From the NCBI GenBank assembly GCA_030593785.1, contig JAUVGM010000017.1, forward strand, positions 1-14,553: DNA of 14,553 nt, read 5' to 3'. Below, piece by piece: positions 14,023 through 14,553 of this stretch. The notes below the pieces were generated by a model. That model searched no databases and was not told the origin of the DNA. It was given only the letters and a program-made list of their open reading frames with translations. A program made the translations under genes and the position numbers. How positions within the stretch are numbered: the first letter of the stretch is position 1; the number at the start of each line of letters is the position of its first letter. This DNA is from Gammaproteobacteria bacterium (GTDB taxonomy: Bacteria; Pseudomonadota; Gammaproteobacteria; UBA6429; Thiohalophilaceae).

Positions 14023-14553
14023 TTAATCGGTTATCAAACTGATAACCGCCTTCTGAATACTAGGATGATCAAACTCTCGACCACCGATAGCGCGGTATAC
14101 AATCTTCCCTTCGGGACTAACAATATAGGTTGTCGGTAAACCTCTCACCTTCCACTTAGTCATTACCGTACCATCGGTATCAAATAATATTGGGAAACTG
14201 GGTGCAGGGCTGATCATACCCAAAAATGGAAAAACCGTATCTATATCTTCACCGACATTTACAGCTAAAACTACAACATTTTTATCCTGGGTTGCCAGGT
14301 GTAGCCTTTCCAGCGAACCCATTTCACGACGACAAGGTGGACACCATGTTGCCCAGAAATTCACAACCACCACCTTACCCTTTAGATCATTAATATCAAC
14401 AAACTCATCATCCATATTTTTCAAACGCAAGGCGGGGGCAATTTTTGGATTTTTAATCACAGTAAGATTATGTGTTAGTGGCGGGAGTCCTGCCGCATGA
14501 CTCATAACGGATGCAAATAACATTGTGCTCGAAATCAACGTAAGTAATAGCGC
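14023..14553 (-). CDS. Secreted TlpA/ResA-type thioredoxin, start beyond the window
   Basis: A periplasmic thiol-disulfide oxidoreductase. The active site is WATWCPPCRREM. The thioredoxin fold follows through VVVLAVNVGEDIDTVFPFL (with the typical inserted helix), PFPILFDTDG-like strands and the cis-Pro loop GLPTTYIVSP. The N-terminus seen here is part of a signal peptide (LLLTLISSTMLFASVMSHA, cleavage likely after SHA). The frame stays open to base 14553 with no convincing start: a TTG at 14538 is possible, but it would cut the signal peptide, so the true start is probably just outside. Family members reduce apocytochrome c or other envelope thiols; which one is unknown. It is convergent with the 35-residue gene. 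Confidence 0.88.
   Translation of the reverse strand, partial: ALLLTLISSTMLFASVMSHAAGLPPLTHNLTVIKNPKIAPALRLKNMDDEFVDINDLKGKVVVVNFWATWCPPCRREMGSLERLHLATQDKNVVVLAVNVGEDIDTVFPFLGMISPAPSFPILFDTDGTVMTKWKVRGLPTTYIVSPEGKIVYRAIGGREFDHPSIQKAVISLITD
14028..14048. terminator. Hairpin between convergent genes
   Basis: CGGTTATCA (14028-14036) and TGATAACCG (14040-14048) form a perfect 9-bp stem with a 3-base loop. It lies inside the last codons of the thioredoxin gene and 14 bases after the stop of the 35-residue gene. Neither strand has a good U tract after it, so it may be a weak bidirectional terminator or an RNA-end stabiliser. Confidence 0.35.

Overview
The window is AT-rich chromosomal DNA (below 40% GC by eye). 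Its gene content is typical of a free-living, aerobic Gram-negative bacterium and most like a gammaproteobacterium: a Tas-type aldo/keto reductase, a YjbB-type Na/Pi cotransporter, an OmpA-domain lipoprotein, a PrxQ/Bcp peroxiredoxin, a CPYAMRAR-type glutathione transferase, and a Tat-exported flavoprotein dehydrogenase. I cannot place it to genus. No transposase, integrase, tRNA, rRNA or CRISPR array is visible. It reads as ordinary chromosome with short operons and frequent strand changes.

Layout. At the left edge is the first few codons of a minus-strand gene, with a good ribosome binding site. Next come an aldo/keto reductase (+), a very basic Lys/Ala-rich 119-residue protein (+) and a convergent Na/Pi cotransporter (-). 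The two convergent genes are separated by hairpins and a run of ten G. A putative secreted HExxH metallopeptidase (+) converges on a ten-helix membrane protein (-). Positions 6030-6362 look empty at first, but hold a possible 51-codon gene with a perfect Shine-Dalgarno sequence and an ATT start, and a promoter candidate whose spacer contains a C7 tract. Then follows a minus-strand redox or stress operon: DUF2237 protein, cupin, PrxQ peroxiredoxin. A DUF1499 protein (+) converges on a glutathione transferase (-). A clear intrinsic terminator separates that gene from the OmpA-domain lipoprotein (-). A second, coiled-coil lipoprotein diverges from the latter (+).

The right end holds the most informative system: a translationally coupled pair (-) of a Tat-signal small subunit and a GMC flavoprotein. 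The flavoprotein carries the C-x5-C-x3-C motif known from FAD-dependent glucose dehydrogenase, where it holds a 3Fe-4S cluster. The usual multiheme cytochrome c subunit is not present in the window. After it come a 35-residue single-helix membrane protein with a strong ribosome binding site (+) and a secreted TlpA-type thioredoxin (-) whose start lies beyond the right edge.

Several long-frame starts were corrected. PrxQ starts at 6827, the GMC protein at 13231 and the coiled-coil lipoprotein at 10774. The TlpA gene is open to the window edge. No single element is a demonstrably new system. The items most worth a second look are the GMC/Tat pair without a cytochrome subunit, the ATT-start small gene and the 35-residue membrane protein.
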